Source of the DNA: Pseudomonas fluorescens | Lineage (GTDB): Bacteria > Pseudomonadota > Gammaproteobacteria > Pseudomonadales > Pseudomonadaceae | DNA length: 64,000 bases | Reading direction: 5' to 3' | Assembly: GCF_001307155.1 (NCBI RefSeq) | Contig: NZ_CP012830.1 | Location: forward strand, 3,780,501-3,844,500 | Shown here: one piece after another, positions 25,798 through 33,800 of the stretch | How the letters are laid out: each line of letters starts with the position of its first letter | How positions within the stretch are numbered: position 1 is the first letter of the stretch | The notes under the pieces: model-generated | Told to the model about the DNA's origin: nothing | The model's database searches: none | Seen by the model: the letters and a program-made list of their open reading frames with translations, nothing else | Translations under genes and position numbers: made by a program

Positions 25798-26364
25798 ATG
25801 ACGCTGAACGCGACGACGTCCCACACGGTCGGGCCGTATTACCACATCGGTCTGACCTGGTTGAACCGTGAAAACCTGACCGTTGAACAAACTCTCGGCG
25901 AGCGTGTGACGATCACCGGGCAAGTGGTCGATGGCAACGGCGATTTCGTCAACGACGCGATGCTGGAAGTCTGGCAGGCCAATGCCGCCGGCAAGTATGA
26001 CCATCCAGAAGACGAGCAAGACAAACCGCTGGACCCGAACTTCGAAGGGTTTGGCCGAGTGCCGGTGGACGCAGAAGGGCGATTCCGTTTCACCACCATC
26101 AAACCGGGGACAGTGCCGGGGCTCAAGGGCAGCACCCAGGCGCCGCACCTGGTGGTGCTGGTGTTTGCCCGAGGCCTGGTCAAGCACTTGCTGACGCGAA
26201 TCTATTTTGACGGCGAACTGGCCAACACCAGCGACCCGCTGCTGGCCTGCGTGCCTGAAGAGCGCCGCACGACCTTGATGGCGAAAGCCAATGGGACGGG
26301 CACGTTGCAGTGGAACGTGATCCTGCAGGGCACCGATGCCGAGACGGTGTTTTTCGATTACTGA
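25798..26364 (+). CDS. pcaG: Protocatechuate 3,4-dioxygenase alpha subunit
   Basis: Structural partner of PcaH, 188 residues. It has the shared intradiol fold (TVGPYYHIGLTWLNREN, VWQANAAGKYDHPEDEQDKP, DPNFEGFGRVPVDAEGRF) but lacks the His-x-His iron site, as expected for the alpha chain. The ATG at 25798 overlaps the end of pcaH closely (TAAGATG); an earlier in-frame ATG inside pcaH is not used in the family. Confidence 0.95.
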   Translation: MTLNATTSHTVGPYYHIGLTWLNRENLTVEQTLGERVTITGQVVDGNGDFVNDAMLEVWQANAAGKYDHPEDEQDKPLDPNFEGFGRVPVDAEGRFRFTTIKPGTVPGLKGSTQAPHLVVLVFARGLVKHLLTRIYFDGELANTSDPLLACVPEERRTTLMAKANGTGTLQWNVILQGTDAETVFFDY

Positions 26365-26378
26365 GTTCACCGCACTTT

Positions 26379-26531
26379 TGTGGCGAGGGCGCTTGCTGTG
26401 GCGAGGGGGTTTGCCCCCGTTGGTCTGCGTAGCAGACCCAAAACCTGGCTGTGCAGTTTTTCATATAGAACTGGTCAGCCGGATTTACGGCCGCTTCGCG
26501 ACCGAGCGGGAGCAAGCTCCCTCGCCACAGG
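26379..26531. repeat. REPIN (paired REP) between pcaG and pcaT
   Basis: Two inverted REPs: GTGGCGAGGGGGTTTGCCCCC on the left and GGGAGCAAGCTCCCTCGCCAC on the right, around a variable centre with GGCCGCTTCGCGACC. A partial extra REP (GTGGCGAGGGCGCTTGCT) precedes it. It fills most of the pcaG-pcaT gap. Confidence 0.85.
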
Positions 26532-26618
26532 TTTATCGCAGTGTTCGGGTTTGTTCTGTGGAGCGGGGCTGTTGCAAAGTATGTCTAGACTCTCTCTGTC
26601 CCCATCGAGTGAAAAACC

Positions 26619-27914
26619 ATGACAACAATAACCAGTCTCTATACCGCTGAAGAGCGTGGCAAAAGGATCTTTGCAATTGTCGGGGCGTCTTCCGGCAACC
26701 TGGTCGAGTGGTTCGACTTCTATGTTTACGCCTTCTGCGCAATCTATTTTGCCCCGGCGTTTTTCCCCTCCGACAACCCCACGGTGCAACTGGTTAATAC
26801 CGCCGGAGTGTTCGCCGCAGGGTTTTTGATGCGTCCCATCGGCGGCTGGCTGTTTGGCCGGGTGGCCGACAAGCACGGGCGCAAGAATTCCATGATGATT
26901 TCGGTGCTGATGATGTGCGCCGGCTCATTGCTGATCGCCTGCCTGCCGACCTACAAGGACATCGGTGTCTGGGCACCGCTCCTGCTGCTGGTGGCTCGCC
27001 TGATCCAGGGCGTGTCGGTAGGCGGTGAATATGGCACCACCGCGACCTACATGAGTGAAGTCGCGCTCAAGGGCCAGCGCGGCTTCTTCGCCTCGTTCCA
27101 GTACGTGACCTTGATCGGCGGCCAACTGCTGGCCGTGTCGTTGGTGGTGATCCTGCAACAGTTCCTGACTGAGGACGACCTGCGTGCCTGGGGCTGGCGG
27201 ATTCCGTTCGTGGTCGGTGCTGCTGCTGCATTGATTTCGCTGTTCCTGCGTCGTTCGCTGAAAGAAACCACCAGCAAGGAAATGCGCGAAAACAAGGATG
27301 CCGGCAGCATGGCCGCGCTGTTCAGGAACAACACCGCCGCCTTTATTACCGTGCTCGGCTTCACCGCCGGTGGTTCGCTGATTTTCTACACCTTCACCAC
27401 CTATATGCAGAAGTACCTGGTGAACACCGCCGGGATGCCCGCCAAGACCGCCAGTTACATCATGACCGGCGCACTGTTCCTTTATATGTGCATGCAGCCG
27501 TTGTTCGGCACGCTCGCCGACAAGATCGGCCGGCGCAACTCGATGCTTTGGTTCGGTGCGCTGGGGACTTTGTTCACCGTGCCGATCCTGCTGACCTTGA
27601 AGTCGGTGACCAACCCGTTCCTGGCGTTTGGGCTGATCACCGTGGCATTGGCCATCGTCAGTTTCTACACCTCGATCAGCGGTCTGGTGAAAGCCGAAAT
27701 GTTCCCGCCGCAAGTCCGTGCGCTGGGGGTGGGCCTGGCCTACGCGGTGGCCAATGCGATCTTCGGCGGTTCGGCCGAGTACGTGGCCTTGAGCCTGAAA
27801 TCGGTGGGTATCGAAAACTCCTTCTACTGGTACGTGACGGCGATGATGGCGATCGCCTTCCTGTTCAGCCTGCGTTTGCCGAGGCAGGCAGCGTACCTGG
27901 AAAACGAACTTTGA
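26619..27914 (+). CDS. pcaT: Dicarboxylate/beta-ketoadipate MFS transporter PcaT
   Basis: Metabolite:H+ symporter-type MFS protein, 431 residues, with the start pattern ASSGNLVEWFDFYVYAFCAI and the loop FGRVADKHGRKNSMMISVLM. VGGEYGTTATYMSEVALKGQ is the family signature in helix 4-5. In P. putida PcaT takes up beta-ketoadipate and related dicarboxylic acids. The name is given because of this family and its place before pcaBDC. Codons 2-5 contain AACAATAA (26623-26630), a possible Hfq/Crc site. Confidence 0.9.
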   Translation: MTTITSLYTAEERGKRIFAIVGASSGNLVEWFDFYVYAFCAIYFAPAFFPSDNPTVQLVNTAGVFAAGFLMRPIGGWLFGRVADKHGRKNSMMISVLMMCAGSLLIACLPTYKDIGVWAPLLLLVARLIQGVSVGGEYGTTATYMSEVALKGQRGFFASFQYVTLIGGQLLAVSLVVILQQFLTEDDLRAWGWRIPFVVGAAAALISLFLRRSLKETTSKEMRENKDAGSMAALFRNNTAAFITVLGFTAGGSLIFYTFTTYMQKYLVNTAGMPAKTASYIMTGALFLYMCMQPLFGTLADKIGRRNSMLWFGALGTLFTVPILLTLKSVTNPFLAFGLITVALAIVSFYTSISGLVKAEMFPPQVRALGVGLAYAVANAIFGGSAEYVALSLKSVGIENSFYWYVTAMMAIAFLFSLRLPRQAAYLENEL

Positions 27915-27963
27915 CTTGTCGGCGCGCGCCTGAAGCGGGCGCGCGCCGCGTAAGGAATCTCCT

Positions 27964-29325
27964 ATGCAACGACCGGGCAATCAATTGTTCGATGCCTATT
28001 TCACGGCTCGAAATATGCGTGAGGTGTTCAGTGATCAGGGCCGGGTTCAGGCCATGCTCGATTTTGAAGCTGCATTGGCCCGGGCCGAGGCGCGGGTCGG
28101 GCTGATTCCGGCATCTGCCGTTGCCCCGATCGAGGCGGCTTGCCGGGCCGAGCACTACGACTTTGCGGCCCTTGGCGAGGCGATTGCGATTGCCGGTAAC
28201 TCGGCGATTCCGTTGGTCAAGGCGCTGGGCAAGCAGATCGCCGCACATGATCAGGACGCCGAACGTTACGTGCATCTGGGCGCAACCAGTCAGGATGTGA
28301 TGGACACTGGGCTGGTGCTGCAAGTGCGCCAGGCACTGCACTTGATCGACAGCGATCTGGCGCGACTCGGCGAAGCGTTGGCGATCCAGGCCCGGCACCA
28401 TGTGCTCACGCCACTGGCCGGACGTACCTGGCTGCAACATGCGACGCCGGTCACGCTGGGGATGAAAGTCGCCGGTTGGCTGGGGGCGGTGACGCGCAGT
28501 CGGCAACGTCTGCACGCACTCAAGCCGCGCCTGCTGGTGCTGCAATTTGGTGGTGCCAGCGGAACCCTCGCGGCCCTCGGCGAGCAGGCCATGCCGATTG
28601 CCGAAGCGCTGGCGCAGGAGCTGCAACTCACATTGCCGGAACAACCTTGGCACACCCAGCGCGACCGGCTGGTGGAGTTTGGCGCAGCGCTGGGCCTGAT
28701 CGCCGGCAGCCTCGGCAAACTCGGCCGTGACATCAGCCTGCTGATGCAGACCGAGGCGGCGGAAGTCTTCGAACCCTCGGCGCCGGGCAAGGGCGGCTCC
28801 TCGACCATGCCGCACAAACGCAACCCGGTGGGCGCGGCGGTGCTGATCGGTGCTGCGACGCGTGTTCCCGGATTACTGTCGACCCTGTTCAGCGCCATGC
28901 CGCAAGAGCACGAACGCAGCCTGGGGTTGTGGCATGCCGAGTGGGAAACCTTGCCGGAAATCTGCTGCCTGGTGTCCGGTGCCTTGCAGCAAGCGCTGTT
29001 AATTACAGAAGGGCTGGAGGTCGACGCCGAGCGCATGGCGCAGAACCTCGATTTGACCCAGGGCCTGGTGCTGGCCGAAGCCGTGAGCATCGTCCTCGCC
29101 CAACGGATCGGTCGCGATAAAGCCCACCATCTGCTGGAACTGTGCTGCAAACGCGCGGTGGCCGAGCAGCGACATTTACGTGCGGTGCTCGGTGATGAGC
29201 CACAGGTGACTGCCGAGCTCTCGAGCGCTGAACTCGATCAATTGATGAACCCTGCGCACTACCTTGGTCAGGCTCAAACCTGGGTTGAGCGTGCGCTGGC
29301 CGAACATGTTGCCCTGACTGCCTGA
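27964..29325 (+). CDS. pcaB: 3-Carboxy-cis,cis-muconate cycloisomerase
   Basis: Member of the fumarase/aspartase superfamily, 453 residues. It lactonises 3-carboxymuconate to 4-carboxymuconolactone. The superfamily signature GKGGSSTMPHKRNPVGAA is intact at about residues 276-293, and HLGATSQDVMDTGLVLQVRQ holds the conserved His and Ser/Thr of the active site. The family's first segment (FTARNMREVFSDQGRVQAML) is also clear. The gap to pcaT is 49 bases and to pcaD 12 bases. Confidence 0.95.
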   Translation: MQRPGNQLFDAYFTARNMREVFSDQGRVQAMLDFEAALARAEARVGLIPASAVAPIEAACRAEHYDFAALGEAIAIAGNSAIPLVKALGKQIAAHDQDAERYVHLGATSQDVMDTGLVLQVRQALHLIDSDLARLGEALAIQARHHVLTPLAGRTWLQHATPVTLGMKVAGWLGAVTRSRQRLHALKPRLLVLQFGGASGTLAALGEQAMPIAEALAQELQLTLPEQPWHTQRDRLVEFGAALGLIAGSLGKLGRDISLLMQTEAAEVFEPSAPGKGGSSTMPHKRNPVGAAVLIGAATRVPGLLSTLFSAMPQEHERSLGLWHAEWETLPEICCLVSGALQQALLITEGLEVDAERMAQNLDLTQGLVLAEAVSIVLAQRIGRDKAHHLLELCCKRAVAEQRHLRAVLGDEPQVTAELSSAELDQLMNPAHYLGQAQTWVERALAEHVALTA

Positions 29326-29337
29326 AGGAGAATTTCT

Positions 29338-30138
29338 GTGGGATTCGTACAACTCGCCGACGGCGAACTGAAATACCAACTCGACGGTCCGGAACACGCC
29401 CCGGTGCTGGTGCTGTCCAACTCGCTGGGCACCAACCTGCATATGTGGGACGTGCAGATTCCGGCGTTCACCAAGCACTTTCGCGTACTGCGTTTCGACA
29501 CTCGCGGTCATGGTCGTTCGCTGGTGACGCCGGGGCCGTACAGCATCGAGCAGTTGGGCCGTGACGTGCTGGCGCTGCTGGATGCCCTGAACATCGAGCG
29601 CGCCCATTTTTGCGGTCTGTCCATGGGTGGGCTGATCGGTCAGTGGTTGGGGATCAACGCTGGCGAGCGTCTGCACAAACTGGTGGTGTGCAATACCGCG
29701 GCGAAGATCGGTGATCCCTCTGTGTGGAACCCACGTATCGAAACCGTGCTGCGCGACGGTCCGGCGGCGATGGTCGCACTGCGCGATGCATCGATTGCCC
29801 GTTGGTTTACCCCGGATTTTGCCCAAGCCAATCCGGCGGTGGCGAAGCAGATCACCGACATGCTCGCCGCCACTTCACCGCAAGGTTATGCCGCCAATTG
29901 CGCGGCAGTGCGCGATGCCGATTTCCGCGAGCAACTGGCATCGATCACGGTACCGACCCTGGTCATCGCCGGCACCGAAGACGCGGTCACGCCACCTTCT
30001 GGCGGGCGCTTCATTCAAGAGCGGGTGAGAGGCGCCGAATACGCCGAGTTCTACGCCGCCCATTTGTCCAACGTTCAGGCCGGCAGCGCGTTCAGTGACC
30101 GGGTGCTGAGTTTTTTGTTGGCTGAAAAGTCTATCTGA
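29338..30138 (+). CDS. pcaD: 3-Oxoadipate enol-lactonase
   Basis: Alpha/beta hydrolase of 266 residues that opens beta-ketoadipate enol-lactone to beta-ketoadipate. The nucleophile elbow FCGLSMGGLIGQWLG contains Ser in GLSMGG; DTRGHGRS precedes it, and IAGTEDAVTPP and HLSNVQ supply the likely Asp and His. It begins with GTG at 29338 after AAGGAGAA. It is coupled to pcaB and pcaC. Confidence 0.94.
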   Translation: MGFVQLADGELKYQLDGPEHAPVLVLSNSLGTNLHMWDVQIPAFTKHFRVLRFDTRGHGRSLVTPGPYSIEQLGRDVLALLDALNIERAHFCGLSMGGLIGQWLGINAGERLHKLVVCNTAAKIGDPSVWNPRIETVLRDGPAAMVALRDASIARWFTPDFAQANPAVAKQITDMLAATSPQGYAANCAAVRDADFREQLASITVPTLVIAGTEDAVTPPSGGRFIQERVRGAEYAEFYAAHLSNVQAGSAFSDRVLSFLLAEKSI

Positions 30139-30148
30139 GGAGTGATTT

Positions 30149-30541
30149 GTGGACGAGAAACAACGTTACGCCGACGGCATGCAAGTGCGTCGCGCGGTGC
30201 TCGGCGATGCTCATGTCGATCGCAGCCTGGCGACCCTGACCGAGTTCAATTCGGAGTTTCAGGACATGATCACCCGCCACGCCTGGGGTGACATCTGGAC
30301 CCGCCCAGGCTTGCCACGCCACACCCGCAGCCTGATCACCATCGCCATGCTGATCGGTATGAACCGCAACGAAGAGCTGAAACTGCACCTGCGTAGCGCG
30401 GCGAACAATGGCGTCACCCGCGCCGAGATCAAGGAAGTGCTGATGCAGAGCGCGATCTACTGCGGCATCCCGGCGGCCAATGCGACTTTCCACCTGGCCG
30501 AGTCGGTGTGGGATGAGTTGGGCGTCGAATCGCGCGAGTAG
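30149..30541 (+). CDS. pcaC: 4-Carboxymuconolactone decarboxylase
   Basis: Small AhpD-fold decarboxylase, 130 residues, that converts 4-carboxymuconolactone to the enol-lactone. Family features include WTRPGLPRHTRSLITIAMLI and NGVTRAEIKEVLMQSAIYCG. It starts at GTG (VDEKQRYADGMQVRRAVLGD) after GAGGAGTG. It is a stand-alone protein here, not a PcaL fusion with PcaD. A hairpin follows. Confidence 0.95.
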   Translation: MDEKQRYADGMQVRRAVLGDAHVDRSLATLTEFNSEFQDMITRHAWGDIWTRPGLPRHTRSLITIAMLIGMNRNEELKLHLRSAANNGVTRAEIKEVLMQSAIYCGIPAANATFHLAESVWDELGVESRE

Positions 30542-30552
30542 TCGCGACATCA

Positions 30553-30576
30553 GGCCCTGACATGACTGTCAGGGCC
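30553..30576. terminator. Hairpin between pcaC and the deacetylase gene
   Basis: GGCCCTGACA-TGAC-TGTCAGGGCC, a perfect 10-base stem between two convergent genes. There is no T-run, so it may be a Rho-independent end of low efficiency or simply an mRNA-stabilising hairpin. Confidence 0.6.
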
Positions 30577-30600
30577 GCAATGCTTCAGCGACGGCGTGCC

Positions 30601-31500
30601 TCAATGAGAGTTGCTGTCCCAGAACCAGCTCCACACGCCGGGCAAATGCACCGGTTGCGAGTCATCGCGCACCGTGCGGGCCATGGCGGCGCGTTGCACG
30701 GCAGCCTGGTCGTCGTAAAACGGTTTGTCGGCGGTTGTCACACCGGTCTCGCGGGCGCTGTCGAGCAGAATCTGTAGATATTCCCCCATGTGCCAGGACG
30801 TGTAGCGATTGAGGTCGTGAAACGTCACCACCACCGGAATAACGCCATCAACTGTCGGCAGTTCCCCTGCCGCTATCCGTTCGCGTACCTCGGACATTTG
30901 CCTGAGCATGTTGGAACGCCGGCGCGGGCTGCCATTGAAGCCCCATATCTTGCCGTCATTGGCGCTCAGGTCGGTCAGCAGTACATGCAAGCCATGGTGT
31001 TGATACGCGGCGAACGTGCGTTTGTCGTAATTCCAGAACGGCGGCCGCAGCAGTACCGGCGTGCTGCCGGTGATCGCCGCAATGTCCGCAGAGCCTTGGG
31101 TGAGCGACTGTTCGAGTTCTTCCGGGGAGAGTGAGCGGTGATTGGTATGCCACTGCGTGGCGGTGTGGAAACCCAGGGTCTGGCCCTCGGCATGTTCACG
31201 CTGCATGATTGTTTTGCCCAGTTCGCTGCCACCGGCCCGGGGGGCTTGTGTCTGTACGAAGAACACCGCCTTGATACCCGGCTCAATCGGGTTGTTGGCA
31301 AGCACGTCGAGAACGGCACTGGTCGGATTGAAAAAACTGGACGCGCTTGGACCGTCGTCAAAGGTCAGCAAAAAGCGGATCGGCGGGGTCGAGCGCAGAA
31401 TCTGCTCGGTCTTCGGGGTCAGTTCGATCGGCGGGCCGATACAGCCGCTGAGGCCGACCGTTACGGCAAGGACGGATAAGACAGCAGCGATCAGTTTCAT
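30601..31500 (-). CDS. Polysaccharide deacetylase family lipoprotein
   Basis: A 299-residue NodB-homology protein with a lipoprotein signal (AVTVGLSGC, lipobox LSGC, Cys 19), so anchored in the envelope. NodB motifs are in order: FLLTFDDGPS (metal-binding Asp pair), GFHTATQWHTNH (the His motif, with longer spacing than usual), LLRPPFWNYDK (RxPFW), DLSANDGKIW and VVVTFHDLNRY (LxH-like). It probably removes acetyl groups from a cell-surface glycan; the substrate is unknown. It lies between pcaC and the porin but in the opposite direction to pca and is probably unrelated to the pathway. Confidence 0.8.
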   Translation of the reverse strand: MKLIAAVLSVLAVTVGLSGCIGPPIELTPKTEQILRSTPPIRFLLTFDDGPSASSFFNPTSAVLDVLANNPIEPGIKAVFFVQTQAPRAGGSELGKTIMQREHAEGQTLGFHTATQWHTNHRSLSPEELEQSLTQGSADIAAITGSTPVLLRPPFWNYDKRTFAAYQHHGLHVLLTDLSANDGKIWGFNGSPRRRSNMLRQMSEVRERIAAGELPTVDGVIPVVVTFHDLNRYTSWHMGEYLQILLDSARETGVTTADKPFYDDQAAVQRAAMARTVRDDSQPVHLPGVWSWFWDSNSH

Positions 31501-31578
31501 GTTTTTGCTTTGGCCTACGACAGATCAGGACGAATGCAGACTGTCGGTGCGCGGTTATTCACCACGCCGCCAACCGTC

Positions 31579-31604
31579 GCTCCTATGGAAGTCTCCATAG
31601 GAGC
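31579..31604. terminator. Hairpin after the porin gene
   Basis: GCTCCTATGGA-AGTC-TCCATAGGAGC, an 11-base perfect stem just downstream of the porin stop on the minus strand. No T-run follows; it could be terminator-like or REP-like (CTCCTA ends are common in REPs). Confidence 0.5.
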
Positions 31605-31649
31605 ATAACGGTGCTGAACGGTTCATGTCCTCGCGGTATTTTTATCGCT

Positions 31650-32912
31650 TTAGAGCAGGCTGATCGGATAGCTGACGATCAGGCGGTTTTCGTCGAACTC
31701 GTTGTTGCTGTAGTCCCGACGCATGGTCGAGTTGCGCCACCTGACGTTGAGGTTTTTCAGGCTGCCACTTTGCACGGTGTAGCCGATTTCACTTTCGCGG
31801 CCCCATTCCTTGCCGTTGGTGACGGTCCCGGTGTGCACGTTGTCGCCGCTGATGTAGCGGTTCATCAGGGTCAGACCGGGAATGCCGAGGGCGGCGAAGT
31901 TGTAGTCGTGGCGCAGTTGCCAGGATTTCTCCCGGGCGTTGTCGTAGCTCGAGTTGTAACTGTCGTTGGCCAGCGTCCCGCCGCTGGTGCCATTGACCCG
32001 CATCCAGGCATTGTCGCCGGTGAGTTTCTGCAAGCCGACATAGAAGGTGTTGCCGCCATATTTGGCCGAGAACAGCCCGGACCAGGTTTTGTTATCGAGG
32101 TCGCCGGCCCGTGCGCTGCCATCTTCCTTGCCATAGAAGAAGCCAAGGTTGGCGCCCAGCGTCCAGTCGCCCAGTGGCTGGGTGTGGACCAGGTTGATAA
32201 ATTGCTGGCTGTAGATGTCCTTGAGCTGGGCATTCCACACCGCGATTTGCGTGCGCTTGTCGTTGAAGCTGTATTCGGCGCCCTCAAAGTTGAAACGGTC
32301 GGAGGTGAAGGCGGGTTTGCCGGTCATCGACATGTCACTCATGCTGCTGTCGTCACGCGGGCTGTTAGCGCGCATCTGACCGCCGTAGAGCGTCAGGCCG
32401 TCGATTTCCTTCGAGGTGATCTGGCCACCGCGAAACGTTTGCGGCAACGAACGCCCATCGTCCGAACGCAGGATCGGCAACACCGGCATCCATTCACCGA
32501 CTTTCAACTCGGTCTTGGAAAGCTTCGCCTTGAACGCCACGCCCAGACGTCCGAAGTTATCGGCGGGGCGACCATCGTGGTCCAGCGGCAGCAGCTGCGT
32601 CCCGCCGGTGCCGCGTCCGCCATCGAGCTTCACCGAGTACAGGCCCAATACGTCCATGCCGAAACCGACGGTGCCCTGGGTGAACCCGGATTTGGCATCG
32701 AGGATGAAGCTTTGCGTCCATTCTGCCGCTGTTCCTTGCGCCTTGGTCGGGTTGGTGAAATTGCGGTTGAAGTAGAAGTTGCGCAGGCTGAGGTTGGCCT
32801 GGGCGCCGTCTAGAAAACCCGACTCTTCGGCTAGCGCCGGGAGGGCTGCGCTGACCAGTGCGGTGGTCAATAGAGTCGGCAAAAGCTGTTTTGCACAGGT
32901 GGAAGGCTTCAT
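31650..32912 (-). CDS. pcaP: OprD-family outer-membrane porin (PcaP/BenF-like)
   Basis: A 420-residue protein with a Sec signal peptide (LPTLLTTALVSAALPALA) and an 18-strand beta-barrel pattern with alternating hydrophobic residues. The N-terminal SLRNFYFNRNF and the GTVGFGMDVLGLYSVKLDGG segment are OprD hallmarks. The final strand ends NRLIVSYPISLL. OprD-family proteins take up small carboxylates or aromatic acids. P. putida has a porin at the end of its pca cluster; by position and PcaR-like sites upstream this is its likely counterpart for protocatechuate or 4-hydroxybenzoate. The OprD family call is firm; the symbol is tentative. Confidence 0.78.
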   Translation of the reverse strand: MKPSTCAKQLLPTLLTTALVSAALPALAEESGFLDGAQANLSLRNFYFNRNFTNPTKAQGTAAEWTQSFILDAKSGFTQGTVGFGMDVLGLYSVKLDGGRGTGGTQLLPLDHDGRPADNFGRLGVAFKAKLSKTELKVGEWMPVLPILRSDDGRSLPQTFRGGQITSKEIDGLTLYGGQMRANSPRDDSSMSDMSMTGKPAFTSDRFNFEGAEYSFNDKRTQIAVWNAQLKDIYSQQFINLVHTQPLGDWTLGANLGFFYGKEDGSARAGDLDNKTWSGLFSAKYGGNTFYVGLQKLTGDNAWMRVNGTSGGTLANDSYNSSYDNAREKSWQLRHDYNFAALGIPGLTLMNRYISGDNVHTGTVTNGKEWGRESEIGYTVQSGSLKNLNVRWRNSTMRRDYSNNEFDENRLIVSYPISLL

Positions 32913-33130
32913 GAGGTCGGGTCTCTCTAATTGTTAGGGATGAAGCAGGACGCAGCCGCAACCAAGGGGTTGCAGACAAAAATTCGAATTCGGGTCAACG
33001 AACGGGAGAGATCAGCCGGAGCGGGTAGGGTGTGCAGTCATGGTGCCGGACCTGTTGTTATTGGTTCTTGTAGGTGGGGGAATGGTGCGGGGGATCAAGG
33101 GCGGGATTCAATCGGGCGTACCGGGTTTTG

Positions 33131-33144
33131 GGCGATAATCGAAC
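33131..33144 (-). promoter_or_regulatory. PcaR-type site upstream of the porin
   Basis: GGCGATAATCGAAC; read on the minus strand it is GTTCGATTATCGCC, which differs from the pcaR operator arm GTTCGATAATCGC by one base in the symmetric centre. It lies about 220 bases before the porin ATG on the strand that would drive it. Confidence 0.6.
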
Positions 33145-33340
33145 ACAAATCGACGCCTGTCGGATCACCAGCGGTATGAAGCATTGTTAATTAAATCCCA
33201 TAGTTATTCGGGGCAATAATGGGTGTCTGGCTGTGTGTTCTATTAATGACGCATTGCTGTCCAGTGGCTATTAAATAGAAGGGCCTATTACTTTGGTTGT
33301 AAGCGCTTTCCTACAGTTCTTGTTGTCATTAAACGACTAT

Positions 33341-33385
33341 CGATAATCGCCAGTTAACCTTAAGAAACGGTGTTATCGATTATCG
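33341..33385. promoter_or_regulatory. Paired CGATAATCG sites upstream of the RiPP precursor
   Basis: CGATAATCG (33341-33349) and CGATTATCG (33377-33385) in inverted orientation, 36 bases from start to start. They carry the core of the pcaR/pcaI operators but less of the flanks. They are nearer to the RiPP precursor (start 33532) than to the porin. Confidence 0.45.
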
Positions 33386-33531
33386 TGAAACGGTTTAAAG
33401 GGAGCCGTGGGGATGGCTGGAAAAGAGCAGTGGTCTTGCTATATTCAAAGTCCCCAGGACGGACGAGGGAAAGTTACATGCTTCGTCAGGGGTGCATTTT
33501 TCGTCGTGCCGAAATAACAAGGAGAAGTACC

Positions 33532-33789
33532 ATGAGCAATAAAGTCAATCAGCAAACCTTGGCCACGGTTGTTGGACGGGCGGTGCTGGATCCGGGGTTT
33601 GCCGATGCACTTCACAATGATCCTGCTTCGGCAGCTAAAAATATTGGTGTGCATCTAAGTGCTGATGAAATTGCGGCGGTTAAAGGCATTGATGCTGCGA
33701 AACTGTCGGCTGCCTCTGCCGGTATTCGAAGTAATCTGGGGACGCGTGCCATATTTGATACCCAGCAACAGCAAGCGCGCATGGATTAG
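33532..33789 (+). CDS. RiPP precursor peptide, Os1348/nitrile-hydratase-leader type
   Basis: An 85-residue peptide. The ATG at 33532 follows AAGGAGAAGTACC; a frame open upstream is not needed. Residues 1-57 look like a NHLP/Os1348 leader: QTLATVVGRAVLDPGFADAL, then HNDPASAAKNIGVHLSADEI and AAVKGIDAAKL, the helical fragment related to nitrile hydratase alpha. The likely core is residues 58-85 (LSAASAGIRSNLG, TRAIFDTQQQQARMD). It has no cysteine, three Ser, two Thr, one Asn, one Phe and a C-terminal Asp. Modifying enzymes follow on the same strand. Family assignment is by pattern recognition and should be tested with profile searches. Confidence 0.75.
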   Translation: MSNKVNQQTLATVVGRAVLDPGFADALHNDPASAAKNIGVHLSADEIAAVKGIDAAKLSAASAGIRSNLGTRAIFDTQQQQARMD

Positions 33790-33800
33790 CGGCCGGTGAT

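Larger units (their letters stand above)
32913..33531. other. Low-GC intergenic region between the porin and the RiPP locus
   Basis: About 620 bases with no convincing gene. It contains three CGATAATCG/CGATTATCG cores (33133-33144, 33341-33349, 33377-33385) and TGTAAGCGCTTTCCTACA at 33298-33315, whose AAGCGCTT core is like that of LacI-family operators. GC falls clearly between about 33150 and 33380. CTATATTC near 33440 could be a -10 for the precursor gene. Confidence 0.55.
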
